DNA of 64,000 bases. Origin: Ctena decussata (taxonomy: Eukaryota; Mollusca; Bivalvia; Lucinida; Lucinidae). Positions within the stretch are counted from its first letter, which is position 1, and each line of letters starts with the position of its first letter. The position numbers and the translations under genes are program-made. Below, in pieces: positions 43,773 to 54,990 of the stretch. Location of the stretch: assembly GCA_963989385.1 (NCBI GenBank), contig OZ022498.1, forward strand, positions 105,137,298 to 105,201,297, given 5' to 3'. Below the pieces are notes generated by a model. It searched no databases and had not been told where the DNA came from. It worked only from the letters and a program-made list of their open reading frames with translations.

Positions 43773-44296
43773 CTACATCTTGTGCTTTATAATTTCAATA
43801 TTGAAGCTGTTTGAACTGCTGCCCATACCTTTTTTAACGTTTTCACCAGTACTTCCAAGAGCCTTGCGAGTGTTTTCTTCCTCCTCACTCGAATCAAAGG
43901 AAATTTCGTCGTAGTAATTTTCAAGAGCCTTGTAGGCGTTTTCTTCCTCCTTATCCGATTTAAAGGAGAGGTCGTCGTAGTTACTCGTTTTCGAAATAAT
44001 GTTTTTACTTTCTTTATGTCCCACGTCTCCCTGTTTCTGAAGGTGTGGTTTGTCGTTTTCATCAGAGTCTACTGTTTCAAATGAAATAGATTCCATTGTA
44101 GCTTTTAAAAGTGACATCTGTGAATCTTCAAGTTGAACAACATTGTGAGTTTGGCATATTCTGTAGGTTTTGTGTTTTCTTCCACATGAAGAACAATAAA
44201 GTTCTTTACATTCTCCACAAAACATGGTTGACATTCTCTGTATCCCCTCGCTTTTGCATGGCTCACAATGTTTCTCCATGACATCCAAGTCTTCAG
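43773..44296 (-). CDS. B-box zinc-finger protein exon (TRIM-like), acidic repeat tail
   Basis: The most likely start is the ATG at 44277-44279 (MEKHCEPCKSEG), just after an acceptor-like TTGTAG; the frame is also open upstream. A single B-box is clear: CEPC, then FCGECKELYCSSCGRKH and a final CQTHN, giving the C-x2-C ... C-x2-C-x4-C-x2-C-x3-H ... H zinc-ligand spacing. After it, no RING or coiled coil is seen; instead an acidic tail with two 22-residue repeats (YDDLSFKSDKEEENAYKALE and YDEISFDSSEEEENTRKALG) runs to the stop. In TRIM proteins the B-box supports ubiquitin-ligase or scaffold function, but without a RING this one could only be a scaffold or a partial gene. It may have further exons. 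Confidence 0.7.
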
Positions 44297-44392
44297 CTAC
44301 AACTAAAATTAACATTATTTACCCATTTATGCCTTGTGGACTCCTTAATCCTTATTAATTTGATGAGTTCATTTGTCAATGAAGGGATGTCT

Positions 44393-44635
44393 GGCCCCGA
44401 GGTTATAAAACTTTTTTCATGCTCAACTCAGCTGAGCATGAAATTTAAGATGCCCATTAATATAGAAATACCAAGAAATTCAGCATTTTTCAGGCTCAGA
44501 TTAGCCAAGAAGGCTATTTTTTCTGCTAAAAAGTTTTAAAATGCCAACAATTGTTGGCATTTTGAAATTTATGAGCAGAAAAAATTTCATGCTCAGCTGA
44601 GTTGAGCATGAAAAAAGTTTTATAACCTCGGGGCC
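44393..44635. mobile_element. GGCCCCGAGG MITE, copy 3
   Basis: GGCCCCGAGGTTATAAAACT at the left and AGTTTTATAACCTCGGGGCC at the right, a perfect inverse for 20 bases. CTCAACTCAGCTGAGCATGA follows on both arms. The centre has AATGCCAACAATTGTTGGCA. It is the best-conserved termini of the three copies. Confidence 0.9.
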
Positions 44636-44677
44636 TGGTTTCGTTTACTTTTTCAGCATCATTTAAGAAACAATTTT

Positions 44678-44829
44678 GCCCTACCCGTAAATTATCGCTG
44701 ATTAACACATGTTGCTGGAGGGCAGATCATGAAATATTATTTCACGACGGCACAGCTGGAGTGAATTAATATTCGTATTTGTCCGATAAGACATGTGTTA
44801 ATCAGCGATGGTTTACCGGTAAGGAAAAG
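44678..44829. repeat. GCTGATTAACACATG inverted-repeat element, copy 2
   Basis: CTACCCGTAAATTATCGCTG then ATTAACACATG at the left, and ACATGTGTTAATCAGC followed by GGTTTACCGGTAAGG at the right. It shares TTCACGACGGC with copy 1 at 23091-23278. Confidence 0.8.
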
Positions 44830-45055
44830 TTATTTCGATTTTAACATTACAAAGAAGAAAAATGCAAAGTTATTGCGACGTTTTTTGTTATGGTCTCTTT
44901 TGAGGTGGACGTTGCCAAACGACAAACGTTTACATCCGACGTCATCGAGGCACGGAATGTGCACACCGAGCGTAAGCAGCGTGATTTATCACAATTTTCA
45001 CAGGACGCCGCTTTCTATACGCTCAACGGGAAATACGTTGACGTCATTTTAGAAT

Positions 45056-45130
45056 TTATTTTAAGGAGAAACACCCATTTGTCTTTCGCTGCCTTAGCGA
45101 AAGACAAACTTGTGTTTCTCCTTAAAATAA
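45056..45130. repeat. 75-bp hairpin
   Basis: TTATTTTAAGGAGAAACACC, then GTCTTTCGCT, five-base loop, AGCGAAAGAC, and the inverted arm GTGTTTCTCCTTAAAATAA. Arms of about 34 bp with few mismatches, a strong cruciform or hairpin candidate of unknown origin. A frame overlapping it (44890-45198) is not credible as a gene. Confidence 0.85.
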
Positions 45131-45284
45131 GGCAGCGAAAGGAGAGAGATGGGCTCCGCCTTTCATTTGCTATGCCCCAAGATACAGAGGGCCTCTAACC
45201 CCCACTGCCCCTACGGCTATTCCGCTATGGGAAACCTTTACCTTTTTTACCCATTTGTCTTATGCAAATAGTGTGGATCCCGAT

Positions 45285-45475
45285 CAGACGCAGGGGCACC
45301 GGTAGATCAGTGGGTTCAGTGCTGGACTGCTGATCTAGAATCCGACTAGAGTCGGGATTCTTTACAACTGTAAACAGGGTTCCATTGCACACAGCCTTTC
45401 ATAGTCGCCCACCCATCCTCCTGTTATGACTGAAAGACTGTTGAATAGGACATAAAATTGCATGCCGCTTTTTTG
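45285..45475 (+). mobile_element. SINE family 1 copy
   Basis: GGTAGATCAGTGGGTTCAGT head, ACTGTAAACAGGGTTCCATT, GCCTTTCATAGTCGCCCACC, CCTGTTATGACTGAAAGACT and GGACATAAAATT. The B box is decayed. Confidence 0.75.
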
Positions 45476-45639
45476 TGTCTGTACTGTTTGCCAATGTCGG
45501 GACATGAATCGGTTAGTGCTATATGAAATGGTGCATGTTTATTAGAACTTTCGTTTAATCAGGCGGGTATCCGTAGACGCTTACCGATTTATATGCTAAT
45601 GCAACTTGTTAAACTGCACATGACAGACAATTACCTTTC

Positions 45640-47930
45640 CCCTGTCTCAGCGGATCTAAATAGTTTTTTCTAATACCTCACATCTCACGAAGGATCAGAT
45701 GTCAGTATATATGCAACTAAACTAGCTGACTGCAGGTGGAAACAGTTACATGTAAGCTATTGCATGTCATGAGTATTTTTCTTGACTTGCTATATGTATT
45801 TTCCTACAAGAATTTTTGTATTCAAAGTTTTAGGGTTTTCCAAGAACAGATATCAGCAGTTTTGGGGGTGGGGATTCTACAGTACTAATCAGATCGTATT
45901 TAAGATACAACATATACAGCAGTCAACATCTTTATTGAAAAACTTGTTCATTAGTAACAAAATTTATGAACTCTGTCGATTTTCTAAGACACGTTTTCCT
46001 CAGAGTTTGAAAAAAGGTTAGCAAGGGATCTGTCTTTTCAGAACTTGTTAATAAACAGCCCAAAGTGACTGTTCATGGTCACATTAGAAACGGTCACCCG
46101 TTTCCAAGGAGCTACAGTGTAGCGGGATATGACCAAAATAGTTCACTAAGTGATACAAGTACTAAATTTGGAATGAAATCTCCCTATGAGGTATGTTTTT
46201 CAAAAATGACGTAAGTTTAAACAATATTTTATTCAAATAAATCAATACAAATCTAGTAACACAATTAACATACAGCTGGATTAGATAACAAGCTTTGCAA
46301 GTTATAGACATCTTCTCCCGAGTACAAAACAATTACACGAAAAATTGAGTGTATATAAGACAACATTTAGAAAATAAGTTAGAAAATAATTTAGAAATAA
46401 CGTTGTCCACCAAATAATAAAGATTTTTTTCAAGATGGCCGCCGTGAAAAACACCACAAAAAACGTTATTTTACATATATACGTGTAAATACCATTTCGC
46501 ATCATTATTATCAGTTTGAGTGACAACGGTAAGCAATTTTAGTATCGTAAACTACATATAAGCTAATAACTTAGTTATAAGTTATAAGGATTAGAATAAT
46601 CAATTTCAAGTGTATTATTCCCAATTTAATGTGGTGTAGTCCTTGAATTTGTGTATTATGAACACGTAAAATTACGTTTTTTGTGGTGTTTTTCACGGCG
46701 GCCATCTTGAAAAAAAAACACACACATAATAAAATGCAGATGAAGGAATCTGGTGTGGTTTACGTGACCAAAATAATATGATGAGAAAAGATTTTGGTAA
46801 CCATACACTCTGATCGTAGCTTACACAAGTATTGTACTAACCTTTATTCATTTTATTGTTTTAATTAATTATTTTACTTTTGTCAAGTTATTCAAATTAA
46901 CTTCAGACAAAAGATATGTTTATTAGCATGAATTGAATCATTTAGCTTATATAAAAGATTAAATTTATACATTTAAACTAAGATGTGATTGTTTGATTAC
47001 GTTTTCTTAAACTTTTGCCAGCTTTGAAAACTTCAGATTAAAATTAAAAAAAAAAATAGTCATTGAAAACATTCTGTCACAAATAAAATATCTGCTTTGA
47101 ATAGATTCGAATAAAATATAATACTTTAAAATTTGATCTCAAATTAACTTACCATGAACGCTGTTCCAAAACAGACACACTTTTACACTCAACAGTCAGA
47201 CAGACGTTCAATTGACGATATACGTATTGTATTTTTAAGAGGATACAACATTTGAGAAACAATAGTAACCAAAATTCGGGGACAAAATATTTCAGGAAAC
47301 AGTGTACAATCAAATCAGCTTCTTTTTCTACTCATAGATCAGTGTAATCAGGATGTGCACTGTCTGTCATCATTGTCGATAAACAGAGTATAACCGAAAG
47401 CCCCTTTTCAATGTTTGGATTCCATTAACGTGTCCAAATATGAAGAATAATTATGGTAATGCGTTTACCCAAAAGGTAAAATGTAAGTAAGTGACTTAGT
47501 GAGTCAATAGGGAAGGAAGAAACCTATCGAGCTGGGTGCACTTTGGTCCGGCATTTGTTTGAGGCTGACTTTGCAAAGTGTAGATATATTCTGAACACCT
47601 CGGTTTTCTTCCAGCGTTTAGGGTATTAAATCAGTAGGATGATAGGCCCCACTCATTGTAAATGACCGCGGTTAGCTAGTTTTAAACAAGAAAAACATCC
47701 TTGAGTTTCACATTAAATAAAAAAGTATGAAAAAAATGGTCATTTCAGTTGGCAACTAAAATGACCTACTTTTGATTTCATATGCTTAAAGGCCCCAATG
47801 CTCTATGAGTATCGCTGCAAGCTACTCACTATAGTTTCGTCATTGTATATGATCGTGATTGGCCAGCTTTAAAAAAAAAAAATAAAAATGTCCTTGAGTT
47901 TCTCATAATTTTTTTTAAAAGTATATAGAG
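45640..47930. repeat. segmental duplication, copy A
   Basis: Collinear with 59500-61075 (copy B). Shared blocks include GTCGATTTTCT, ACGTTTTCCTCAGAGTTT, ACAGCCCAAA, GGTCACATTRGAAACGG, AAACCTATCGAGCTGGGTGC and ACTAAAATGA. Copy A carries about 870 bp (about 46120-46990) missing from copy B, including the MITE at 46424-46717. It has no coding frame, so its function is unknown. Its right end contains nested pieces of the TTAA MITE family (47645-47930; TTAA at 47786-47789). Confidence 0.8.
46424..46717. mobile_element. MITE with CAAGATGGCCGCC ends
   Basis: Left CAAGATGGCCGCCGTGAAAA then ACACCACAAAAAACGT; right exact inverse (ACGTTTTTTGTGGTGTTTTT then CACGGCGGCCATCTTG). Arms are about 50 bp within 294 bp. 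The AAGATGGC core resembles a YY1-type site, a possible coincidence. It is absent from segmental copy B. Confidence 0.88.
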
Positions 47931-48056
47931 TAATGTAGGGTATTATCGACCCGTGGCAGTTATCGACCGATTACTGATTTTAATTGATGTAATCTAAACT
48001 CTAATTGATCCAGAGAAGTGACAGCAACTGTGACGTAAACTGCATCATGTAATCGT
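47931..48056. other. unassigned DNA
   Basis: Nothing was recognised. Confidence 0.3.
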
Positions 48057-48058
48057 TA

Positions 48059-50000
48059 ATGCTAGTGTCACACTATTACGTATCAGCGGCGTATTTCACA
48101 AAAATTACATACGCGTGTCGATCGCGAAGAACTGTGGCGTATTTTATGCAAATTCTAGTACACGGCGTATGTGTGACGATTCTGCGACGTACCTTTGGCG
48201 TATCTGAGGCGTATGCGTGGCGTATGTGTGGCGTATAATGCGTTGCTGTGGCGTAACTGTTTCGTTGGCACGGCGTTTCATTTTTAAATGCAGCGTAACT
48301 ACTGCGTACTAGCGGCGTAAGCAGCTGCGTCTAAATGTTCCTGTGCTCTGCACTGCTGTTTTTCTTTCAAAAGCAGTCACTGCAAGTCACTAGCAAAACA
48401 TTATGCCCCCCTCCCCTCCCCCCACCTCCCAAAGAATTCACGGCCAGGAAGCACCACGGGAACGGAAAAAATCGACTGCACCGAGCCAGACCTTCGGACA
48501 CAGTCAGCTGTCATCACTAAGATCCAGCAGCAGCTTAGTCTGAGACAGCAGTCAACCTAACAGGGGACAAAGAGGCCAATTCGAGAAAGTGATATCCATT
48601 ATCCGAATAAGTGATATTCATAATTATCTATGAGTTTCCCTAATTCTTTATGGATATCCATGGGTCGAACTATGGATGTCCATAATTCGAATTATTGATA
48701 CCCAATCATCTGAAAGACTGATGGATATCACTAATTCGAATTATGGATATCACTTTTCGAGCTATGGATCGAATCATGGATAGCCATAACTCTGCCAGTT
48801 TATGGATATCACTTGTTCGAGTTATGGATTTCAATAAGTCGAGTGAGTGATATTCTTTATTCAAATTAGTGATATCCACTTATCATTTAGATTTCTGGAT
48901 ATTATCCATAATAAGAATAAGTGATGTTCATGAATCGGATGGTGGATGTCAATAGTTTGGCCTATTTATGGATACCTATTATTAGAAATATGGGTATCAA
49001 TAATTCGTCTTTGCAAATAATAAGTTTAAATAACAAGCCTCTATGGTGATTTATGGTTATCCATAATTCGAGGTATTGATTACATTGATTCAGTTAGGTA
49101 ATTGATATCACCGATTCAAATTATGGCTATTCATCGTTCAAATTATGGATATCCGTAATTCAGCCCATTTAAAGAGATTCGAATTATGGATATTCATTAA
49201 TTGAATTTGTGATATTAATGGACAGGCTGAGTTATGGATATCACTTATTCGAATAATGGACATCCTTTAATCAAATTAATGATATTTATAATAGGGATTA
49301 GATGGTGAAACCGCACCTCATAAAGACCGAGTTAAAAGCTCTACTCCCTTCTTTAGTACTGGAGAAAGTGGATATTCCAGGTCCATGACTATGAAAAGAA
49401 TGAAAACAAACAAGAAAAATGTGCCCTCTGCTTATGATCGTCGTGTTGACGTAGTAGGTACTCATGCAACGCCGAAACAAAATTAAAACGTAACACCTAC
49501 GCAGCGGCAACGCAACAACAGCGCAAGGTGCGCAGTCCGTACGCAGTTCGTACGCAGTTCATACGCCACGATACTCCATAGAAGCATAATATACGTCATT
49601 CATTCGCACCTGATACTCTATAGATAAGAAAAGAACGCCGTAGGTACGCAGTGAAAACGCTTCATACGCCATACGTACGCGACAGTTACACCGTACGCGT
49701 TTCCATGGCGTACCAAGCGATCGCGCTACGTACCCGCTGCGTCACTGCTGCGTTGTTTTCGCTTTTACGGCGTTCGTGTGACGTATGTATGGCGTATCAA
49801 AGGTGCTACGTACGTGCGGCGATTATTTCAAACCGGTTTGAAAAAGTCGCCGAACCCTGGCGTACAAGGAGATCGTGCTGCGTATCAGCTACGTTTAGCT
49901 TTCGTTGCTGTGGCGTTGCTGTGGCGTTCCTTTCTTACTGCCACGTATCGGGATACGCCGTACGTACGCAAGCTGATACGCCAATGTGTGACACTAGCAT
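48059..50000. mobile_element. 1.94-kb foldback transposon, TA-flanked
   Basis: Ends ATGCTAGTGTCACAC and GTGTGACACTAGCAT are perfect inverses, flanked by TA on both sides (48057-48058, 50001-50002). Arms of roughly 280 bp (left) and 500 bp (right) are GC-rich and made of degenerate GCGTATGTGTGGCGTA-like words and their inverses. The centre (about 48590-49290) is an AT-rich field of TATGGATATCCATAATTCGA-like words, themselves palindromic. Frames in the right arm (for example 49651-50115) come from the repeat words. No transposase was seen, so it is non-autonomous. Confidence 0.88.
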
Positions 50001-50615
50001 TACAATATCTTACCGCCATACTGTAAACCTCACTCGAGGGCGTTTTTTTGGTGAAGGAGATTTTGAAGGTCTAGTCACCTCTTTCTCGATTTTTGATCGT
50101 TACAAGCAATCTTAAGGCATCGAGGTATTATGTTTTCCATTACCGTTTGATGTTTACTAACATTCCTACCATACTATTACACTAAATTTTCCTCCAGTAA
50201 GTCTGTGATTAATTCCGTCGGGGCACTGCTTGTCTCCCGGCACTAATGATGGCATCACGTGAAGGGCCGATAATAACAGAATGAAATATAGAATTCTGCA
50301 ATCATCGACCGTCATGTGGCTGTCATATGTCACTAAACTGAATGAGTCAATAATTGTAAAAGACACCATAAATAAAATAGTTTTGGATAGATATATGTCG
50401 TATAACTGATAAGCTTCAGTACTAATCTTTATAAAGTTATAAATTCACAATAAAAAAACAAACAACAACAACAACAAAAAACAACAAAAAACAAACACAA
50501 AAAAATCCCAGCACATTTATATGATTGGGAATCTACAAGTCAACAAATTATTCTTATATCAGATATAATTGCAAATATAAAAATCAACAACATTATATGG
50601 CTATATGTTATAATG
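50001..50615. other. unassigned AT-rich DNA
   Basis: A (CAA)n tract lies at 50456-50500. Nothing else was recognised. Confidence 0.35.
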
Positions 50616-52418
50616 CTCTATTCTATTCTATTCTATTCTATTCTATTCTATTCTATCACGTAACCTTAATAGGTCATTGGGGCACCACAGATGGCTTCGA
50701 AATGATCCCTTTCCACCTTGTCCTGTTTTCAGCTGCCCTGGTTGAGCTGGCAAAATCCATCCCTGTCCACTCTTTAATATTGTCTTCCCACCTCTTCTTC
50801 TGTCTACCTCTTCTTCTTTTTCCTTTCACTGTGCCCTGTAGAATCGTCTTTGTTAAACGAGAAGACATTGAGACGTGGCTAAACCACCTTAGTTTCCGTT
50901 TTTTGAGCAGCGTCAGGAGTTCATCATATTCTCCAATGGCTGCTTGGATCTTTCTGCGAACCTCCTCATTGGTTATATGGTCCTTGTACGTAACGTTCAG
51001 TAACCTTCGGTAGCATCTCATTGCAAAAGCCTGCGTTCTTTTCTATAGCTCTGCTGTCAAGGTCCACGATTCACAGGTATACAGAAATATGGACATGACA
51101 AGGCAGCGCATAAGTTTCACGTTTGATCCAAGAGATATGTTGTTATCTCTCCAAATTGGTTTCAGCTTGGTAAGAGCTGAAATGGCTTGTGCGCTCCTTT
51201 TGAGTACCTCCTGTTTTGAGTCATCATCTGAGACATCTGCTCCCAGGTATTTGAAGCTTGTTACGGTACCCAGCTTCTGCCTTTTACCTTGATCTCCCTC
51301 TGGATGCCATCTGCGCTGTTTGTCATCAGTTTGGTCTTCTCAGCACCTATCTCCATCTTATACCTTGTGCAGGTTTTGTCGAGACTTTCAACTAGGGCTT
51401 CTAGTTCCTGCTCATATTCAGTTAGAACGTCTGTGTCATCGGCAAACCGCAGATTGGTAATGTTTCTGCCGCCTATGCTGACCTTTCCGTCATGTACTTC
51501 CAGATCATCAGGCATGATCCGTTCGAGAAGAATGTTGAAGAGGGTGGGTGACAGAAGACATCCTTGTCTTGTTCTTAACCATTCTCCTGTGCTGCCATTC
51601 CTTAGGACTGCACTTGAAGCCTTGTCGTATAGCTGCTCAATGGTGCGAACTAGATTTGCACTGATATTGTACTTCCGCATGGTGGCCCATAAGGCTGCGT
51701 GCCATACCCTGTCAAAGGATTTTTTGAAATCAATGAAGACATGGTACAGATTCTGCTGATGTTGGAGATACTTTTCACACAGGATTCTAAGGTTGAAGAT
51801 CTGTTCTGTGGTCTCCTTCCAGCTCGGAACCCAGCCTGTGCTTCAGGGATTATCTCTTCGGCTTGTGGTTTAAGCCTGTCCCAGATGATTTTCAGCATGA
51901 CTTTGCTTGAATGACTGATGAGGCCAATGGTTCCGTAGTTCTGGCAGACCTGTAGGTTGCCCTTTTTAGGGAATGTAATAATCAGCGACTGAGTCCATGG
52001 TGTAGGACAATCTCCAGTTTTCCAGATCCTGTTACAGATCTCTGTTAAAACATCAATCATGGTCTCCCCGCCAGCTTGAACAAGTTCTGCTGGTATTTTA
52101 TCAACTCCGACAGTCTTCCCCTTCTTGAGTGCTGCTACTGCAATCTCAACTTCCTCACGAAGGATCAGTTGTTAATCTTCTTTTGAGGGCTGATTGCAGT
52201 CCAGAACCTCATTGTTACCGTAGGTCACATGGTTTTATAGTTCTGAGCAATATTCTGTCCATCTGCTGAGAATCTCCTGTTCCTCTGTAAGACAATTCCC
52301 AGACCTGTGCTTGATAGTTGTGGATCTACCCTGTTTCTCTGAAGTTAGATCCTGCACCAGCTGGTATGTTTTCTTGCTGTTGTTTTTGTTCAGGCAAGTA
52401 CATGCTATTTGGATCCGT
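50616..52418 (-). mobile_element. RTE-like LINE fragment, minus strand
   Basis: Minus-strand order is clear. Fingers region 52060-51650 (YGTIGLISHSSKVMLKIIWD, EAQAGFRAGR); palm with RQGCLLSPTLFNILL and FADD (51435-51446); C-terminal segment 51021-50674 with KRKLRWFSHVSMSSRLTKTI and RRRGRQKKRWEDNIKEWTG. Overlaps between open segments show frameshifts near 51650-51680 and again between 51261 and 51021. It ends with an (AATAG)n tail read on the minus strand (50616-50656), as RTE-type elements do. The endonuclease domain is absent. Dead copy. Confidence 0.88.
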
Positions 52419-52422
52419 TTAA

Positions 52423-53480
52423 AGTCGCCATAGTCCTATCAGCGTTAAAAACGCATAAACTCGAATCATTGTAAAAGGCGGTTCAACCTTCACATTTTGT
52501 AATAAAATGTCGGTTGGCGTGCATATATTGAGTCATATAACTGGAAAAAAGTAGAGAAAACAAGTTTTTGAAAAGTAACACGGCGCTCCACAAAATACAA
52601 TTTCCTGTACTGGTTTCCCGCCAAGCAATGCTATATACTAGTAACCATAGGCGGGATAGTGATTGGGAGTTCACACCTGTCAGGAGCATATAATTTCTCT
52701 ACCGGGGCTATCAGCTCTCTATAAACTCTTTAGTAGAGCTTGTGTGATGGTAAGTCCCCTAACCATTGGTTTCTGCTCTGAAACGAAACTCCCTGCTTAT
52801 CAGCAAACCTGTCAGCACCATTTATTTTAATAGCATATTTCAAGAGCTCTGTGCGGTTAATGTAAACAATCTTAGGACAGAACATGGGCCACACCAGGGA
52901 AAAGGGCCAGTAACAGAAGATAACAATATCAACAAGACTGTGCTATAAAAATGAACACTTTTATTTTTACAATCTTGCGTAATGTATATCACTGTCAAGT
53001 TTATTGTAGCATTTTTATGAAGCACATATCCCAAAAGAAAAGTGAAGGAAAAATAAACACAATGAAAATGCATTTTCATGTTGATAAAAGTTTCTTGACA
53101 CAGCTGCTCTTAAACAAACATATTTATGACTGCATAAACAGATATATGCCAGTCTCTGCTGGGAAGCAACTGCCAATTAGACCATACTTTCATAGGCTTA
53201 ACATCGACCCCAGCTGATAGCTCCGGTAGAGAAATTATATGCTCCTGCACCTGTACATTGTATTTTTACCATTTTATGATATCGAAAGTAGGTCATTTCA
53301 GTTGCTAACTAAAATGACCCAAATAAGTTTTCAAACTTTTTTTTATATGAAAGTCAATTGACGTGTTTTATTTGTTTAAAGTTAGCTAATCACAGTCATT
53401 TACAATCACGAAACTATAGTGAGAAGCTTGCAGCTATATCTCATGATAATTTTTTTCATGCTGATAGAGCAATGGGGCCT
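52423..53480 (-). mobile_element. TTAA-type MITE, copy D, host of a nested element
   Basis: AGTCGCCATAGTCCTATCAG after TTAA (52419-52422), GCAATGGGGCCT before TTAA (53481-53484): both target sites are intact. It is about 490 bp without the 567-bp insertion at 52681-53247. It lies directly against the 5'-truncated end of the RTE LINE. Confidence 0.9.
52681..53247. mobile_element. 567-bp TIR element nested in the TTAA MITE, TSD CACCTGT
   Basis: Ends CAGGAGCATATAATTTCTCT and (inverted) AGAGAAATTATATGCTCCTG continue to about 36 bp (CCGGRGCTATCAGC). CACCTGT flanks both sides (52674-52680 and 53248-53254). With the insert removed the MITE consensus is restored, confirming the boundaries. The 7-bp duplication and CAGG start are hAT-like (usually 8 bp) but not conclusive. 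Internal frames (52766-52948, 52951-53217) show no recognisable product. Confidence 0.92.
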
Positions 53481-53677
53481 TTAATAGGAGGAATACAAAT
53501 GATATACATGTATCGTGTTTTGATAATTCAATTTCATATTATACGAAACCAATGCTTTATCGTATGAAACTTTGAATAAATATAGTTTGTTCCAGAGTCA
53601 AGTATTTGGACTTTGCTGAATCGTGCAACCTATTAGATAGTTAATTCATCGTTTTTAATTTTAACTTGTTTATTCAG
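53481..53677. other. flank of the HIRAN-like exon
   Basis: AT-rich; ends in the acceptor TTTATTCAG at 53677. Confidence 0.4.
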
Positions 53678-53937
53678 ATGAAAATGAAAAACATGGTTAT
53701 CCGAATTTGTATGGTGCAGGCATGCACTATTATGGTTGTCATGAACTTGATCTCGGAACAGTGTATTACTGTAAACCTGAGAGAAATAATGCGTATGATT
53801 CGAACGCCGTGCCTGTCTGCGAAGACTACAGGAAAAAGAGATCCTATTTACGTCGTGACGATGCTTATTTTGTTTCCCAATTTTCGACCGAAGTTTTGTG
53901 GCTTTTGTATCTTAATGTACAGGGGAAAATATTCTAA
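53678..53937 (+). CDS. HIRAN-like domain exon
   Basis: From the acceptor TTTATTCAG the frame reads YGAGMHYYGCHELDLGTVYY then CKPERNNAYDSNAVPVC, which follows the HIRAN pattern: GxxYY, a short loop, then REPxNxYDxNAxxV. HIRAN domains (HLTF, Rad5 and many standalone proteins) bind 3'-OH DNA ends. About 85 residues are encoded before a stop at 53935-53937. No ATG opens the frame in a good position, so it is a terminal exon or a lone remnant. A longer overlapping frame (53666-53995) has no domain signature and is a shadow. The family is inferred from this motif only. Confidence 0.65.
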
Positions 53938-53995
53938 GCGCACGCGTCCAATGCAGCATATCAGCATTGGTTTCAAATGCAAAACTGAAAAATAG

Positions 53996-54990
53996 ATGAC
54001 CTTCGTTCTTTCTTAGATACCACACCTTATTTGTATACATGTAAAATATTCTGGTGTTGTGACGCTCCCCATCTAAGTTATTAGTTACATTTTTTTATAT
54101 TGTAACCTCCCAGGCCAGCCTGACACGTGAAACGACCGTATTATCATTCATAACTATTTTTGTGTACATGTACTTTCGGTTTGTTAATTAGGTCAACAGG
54201 TCTTTAGGGGAAAATTCACCACCTATACTCATTTGTTTCGGGGTACCATAACTGATCCTTGTTCCGGTTCGATACTTTAGGCCATTTTCTCGAACCTTCC
54301 ATAAATAACCTTTCCTCTAACGTCATTTTTACCGCATTTCTAGTTTATTTTCTTTCTTAATTGAATGGTTCTTAATTGAAATAGTCTGTCCAGTAATGGC
54401 GACCACGTGTTGCAAGCTGAATCGGAATTACTCTGACCTTACCGCTCACGCTATAACGTAACGTTCGTAGCCGAGTTTTCCGGATGAGTCACGCGCTGCT
54501 ATCATGTACTGTCTGTACTAGTTATGACGTCACCATTGTCATGTGATTTCTCGAGGGTTATATAAGGCCGAGAATCGCAGCGCTCCGGTTTGGTCGAATT
54601 TCTACTTGAGAAATTGACCGCCGAGGTGCCAGCCTTGTAAACAACCAGCTCGGGTTGTTAGCAACCAACTCACTAAACTACTGCTACATGTAGATATACA
54701 CAGCACCAACTACTAACTACATGTCTTCTAGGCAACCAAGAATGTTTGGAGGGGTGAATATTTATTGTCTCTAACCTGGTTGCTTAAGCTAAGCAACCTG
54801 GGTTGCTAACATTATTCCACCTACTCTAATTGCATAATACGTTGCAACTAGCATATTTAATATTAGGTTAAGGTGGTGAAGATCTCTCTCTCTCTCTCCC
54901 TGTTGCACCTAAATTTAAGACTTAATATACTATAGATTTAATTTATAACTTAAATACCTATTCTGGTGCTAATTTGCACTGTGGGGATCA
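53996..54990 (+). mobile_element. putative 5' LTR and leader of a Gypsy-type element
   Basis: TGTTGTGACGCTCCCC at about 54056 is LTR-like, and a TATA box (TATATAAGG, 54559-54567) with a GC-rich start region follows. A (CT)n tract lies at 54885-54900. The right LTR border and primer-binding site were not resolved and no second LTR was found, so the extent is inferred from the gag remnant downstream. Confidence 0.45.

Noticed and set aside
44890..45198. 102-codon frame
   Set aside because: It crosses a 75-bp hairpin and shows no domain.
49651..50115. 154-codon frame
   Set aside because: It lies in the GCGTA-rich arm of the foldback transposon; composition is that of the repeat words.
50525..51759. 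plus-strand frames across the RTE LINE
   Set aside because: They are antisense shadows of the minus-strand reverse transcriptase.
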